DNA of 64,000 nucleotides from assembly GCF_002165575.1 (NCBI RefSeq), contig NZ_MXQF01000008.1:148921-212920 (forward strand), given 5' to 3'. This document shows positions 62,666 to 64,000 of the stretch, piece by piece (the first letter of the stretch is position 1; each line of letters begins with the position of its first letter). The position numbers were made by a program, and so were the translations under genes. The notes beneath the pieces were generated by a model, which saw nothing but the letters and a program-made list of their open reading frames with translations, ran no database searches and was not told the DNA's origin. The DNA is from Pseudoalteromonas sp. A601. GTDB taxonomy: Bacteria > Pseudomonadota > Gammaproteobacteria > Enterobacterales > Alteromonadaceae.

Positions 62666-63247
62666 ATGAGAGTAGCTGAATTTGACCGTGAATACGTATT
62701 ACGTCAAGCCATGCTTGCATTTACACAATTTGGTTATGCTAAAACCAGCATGCAAAAGCTCACCCAAGTTACCGCATTACACCCCGGCTCTTTGTACGCT
62801 GCATTTAAAAATAAGAAAGGTATTTTCTTAGCCGCAATTGAGCAATATCAAACAGATAGAAACCAACAATTTACGGCTCTTTTTTGCGATCACAAACCTG
62901 TACTGCCAAGTTTGCGCAAGTACATGGACTCTGTAGTAGCTGAATGCCTAAGCGGCAACAGTATGAAAGTATGCCTGCTAACTAAAAGCATCAGTGAAGT
63001 AGAAGGACAAGACGAGCAAATTAGTAAAGTATTAAGTGCAAATTTAAATGCCTATGAAAATGCCCTTGCCAAGCAGTTTGCTCGCGCTATAGATCAGCAA
63101 GAGATAAACACCACACGCTCGGCCAAACAACTCGCACGATTTTTAGCTATGGGCCTATATGGTCTGCGTACATATGCATTAACCAACAGCAATATTGAAG
63201 ACATAAATCAGCTAGCAAATGATTTATATACATCAATTACGAATTAA
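62666..63247 (+). CDS. TetR/AcrR family repressor
   Basis: 193 residues. The N-terminal helix-turn-helix (about 8-52) reads 'VLRQAMLAFTQFGYAKTSMQKLTQVTALHPGSLYAAFKNKKGIFLAAI'. The ligand-binding part has three cysteines (74, 94 and 103); Cys103 in 'MKVCLLTKS' is near the position of the redox-active cysteine of E. coli NemR. A role as electrophile sensor for the divergent ene-reductase is inferred from this and from the shared operator region. Confidence 0.88.
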   Translation: MRVAEFDREYVLRQAMLAFTQFGYAKTSMQKLTQVTALHPGSLYAAFKNKKGIFLAAIEQYQTDRNQQFTALFCDHKPVLPSLRKYMDSVVAECLSGNSMKVCLLTKSISEVEGQDEQISKVLSANLNAYENALAKQFARAIDQQEINTTRSAKQLARFLAMGLYGLRTYALTNSNIEDINQLANDLYTSITN

Positions 63248-63325
63248 TTTTAAAGCAATCGATAATCTGTCATATTAGTCAATATACTAAAGTAAGACGA
63301 TAGCCAATCAAAAGTGAGCCTCTAT

Positions 63326-63721
63326 ATGAATAATGCAACAGCGAGCGCAACTGAAAAGTTCGAAACAATCCTTGGATTAGGAGCAAAAAAACGACTGGCA
63401 TTTATGTTCGAAACCGTCCAAGAGTACAAACAAGTATGGATATTAAACGACGATGAAGGCTGCGTTATGCTGGCAAATGAAGATGATGACTGCGTACCAG
63501 TTTGGCCTGAGCGCATTTACGCAGAAGCATGGGCAACCGGCGAGTGGGAAAACTGCACAGCGAAGGCTATTCCTGTGAAAGACTGGCAAAGCCGTTGGAC
63601 TCCAGGCCTTGAACAAGACGACTTACTGATCGCGGTTTTTCCAACAGAAGAAGACGACGGCACAATCTTATTCCCTGATGAATTTGACTCACAATTAAGA
63701 GCGAAAAAGAAACGCTATTAA
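63326..63721 (+). CDS. DUF2750 family protein
   Basis: 131 residues from MNNATASATEKFETILG; a GTG at 63314 is in frame but less likely. The family pattern is clear: 'KRLAFMFETVQEYKQVWILNDDEGCVML', 'VPVWPERIYAEAWATGEWENCTAKAIPVKDWQSRWTPGLEQDDLLIAVFP'. It is soluble and acidic. Function unknown. A single gene, closed by a strong terminator. Confidence 0.85.
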   Translation: MNNATASATEKFETILGLGAKKRLAFMFETVQEYKQVWILNDDEGCVMLANEDDDCVPVWPERIYAEAWATGEWENCTAKAIPVKDWQSRWTPGLEQDDLLIAVFPTEEDDGTILFPDEFDSQLRAKKKRY

Positions 63722-63796
63722 TTCAAAATGCGTCAAATTAAAAATAATTTACGCCATTAATATACCCATAAAGTGAATAAACCCTTTTGAATAATT

Positions 63797-63830
63797 AAAA
63801 CAGAGCGGCTAACTAAGCTGCTTTGTTTTT
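63797..63830. terminator. Intrinsic terminator after the DUF2750 gene
   Basis: 14-bp stem with two G-T pairs (63797-63810 and 63816-63829), 5-base loop, A-run on the left and TTTTT on the right. Usable on both strands. The remaining bases to 64000 show no gene. Confidence 0.85.
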
Positions 63831-64000
63831 AATCAATCATTGTCAATTACACCACTAATAATTCCCCCTCTACTCGAATTATATTTAACACATACAAATA
63901 ACTAGATTTTATGATTTTTTATCAGTATGTTATTAAAATTAATGTACAAATGGATTTTAAATGTTATGAAAGTAAGCGTATAGCTAACGACACCTAGCTT

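Overview
The window is about 40% GC and densely coded. It carries a marine gammaproteobacterial core chromosome segment, most probably from Pseudoalteromonas or a close relative in the Alteromonadales. The basis is gene content and gene order, such as pyrD-zapC-rlmKL-grx-uup, prc-proQ-msrC, tusDCBE, mnmA-hflD-purB and recC-recB-recD. Further support comes from a GDH180-type glutamate dehydrogenase, a large TonB-dependent receptor and DUF1302/DUF1329 envelope genes. There is no phage, insertion sequence, CRISPR array or rRNA operon. The species call is inference, because no database search was possible.

Layout. 1-4.2 kb: the 3' part of sppA, then ansA, convergent with a secreted DUF3466-type gene. 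4.2-15.2 kb (minus strand): gdhB, pyrD, zapC, rlmKL, a small glutaredoxin-like gene and uup, covering pyrimidine synthesis, division, 23S rRNA modification and ABC-F functions. 15.4-22.4 kb (minus): a four-gene envelope module made of an MMPL/RND transporter, a YCF48-like beta-propeller, a DUF1329 periplasmic protein and a DUF1302 outer-membrane protein. It has a strong-looking promoter with a palindrome over the predicted transcription start. 22.6-31.1 kb (minus): DUF2835, pepN, an NhaC-type antiporter, prc, proQ, a very acidic small protein, msrC and a small membrane protein. 31.2-31.8 kb: four tandem tRNA-Ser(UGA) genes in a strict 144-bp repeat, with their own promoter and terminator.

32-41.7 kb (mostly plus): yccA, the tusDCB-tusE sulfur relay, rluE, a diguanylate cyclase (minus), mnmA-hflD-purB, roxA, a GNAT acetyltransferase and a DUF4826-like gene. 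TusDCB, TusE and MnmA together supply most of the 2-thiouridine pathway for tRNA wobble bases. 42-46 kb: an isolated TonB-dependent receptor plus a secreted protein of probable beta-sandwich fold, which reads as a nutrient-uptake locus. 46-52 kb: a lipoprotein, an SDR/Mpo1-like pair, a coiled-coil protein, a Crp/Fnr regulator divergent from a secreted M20 amidohydrolase, and a TRIC-type channel. This is followed by a small repeat-rich region holding a 7-bp tandem repeat, an 18-bp in-frame duplication and a REP-like hairpin. 52.4-61.3 kb (minus): recC-recB-recD. 61.5-63.7 kb: a flavin ene-reductase divergent from a TetR repressor, with two matching operators between them, then a DUF2750 gene.

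No clear new defence or mobile system was found. The best candidates for undescribed biology are the four-gene envelope module with its promoter palindrome, the orphan receptor/secreted-protein locus, and the acidic protein translated next to proQ. Several start codons were moved from the longest open frame to an internal codon on the basis of ribosome-binding sites, family alignment recalled from memory, and operon overlap.
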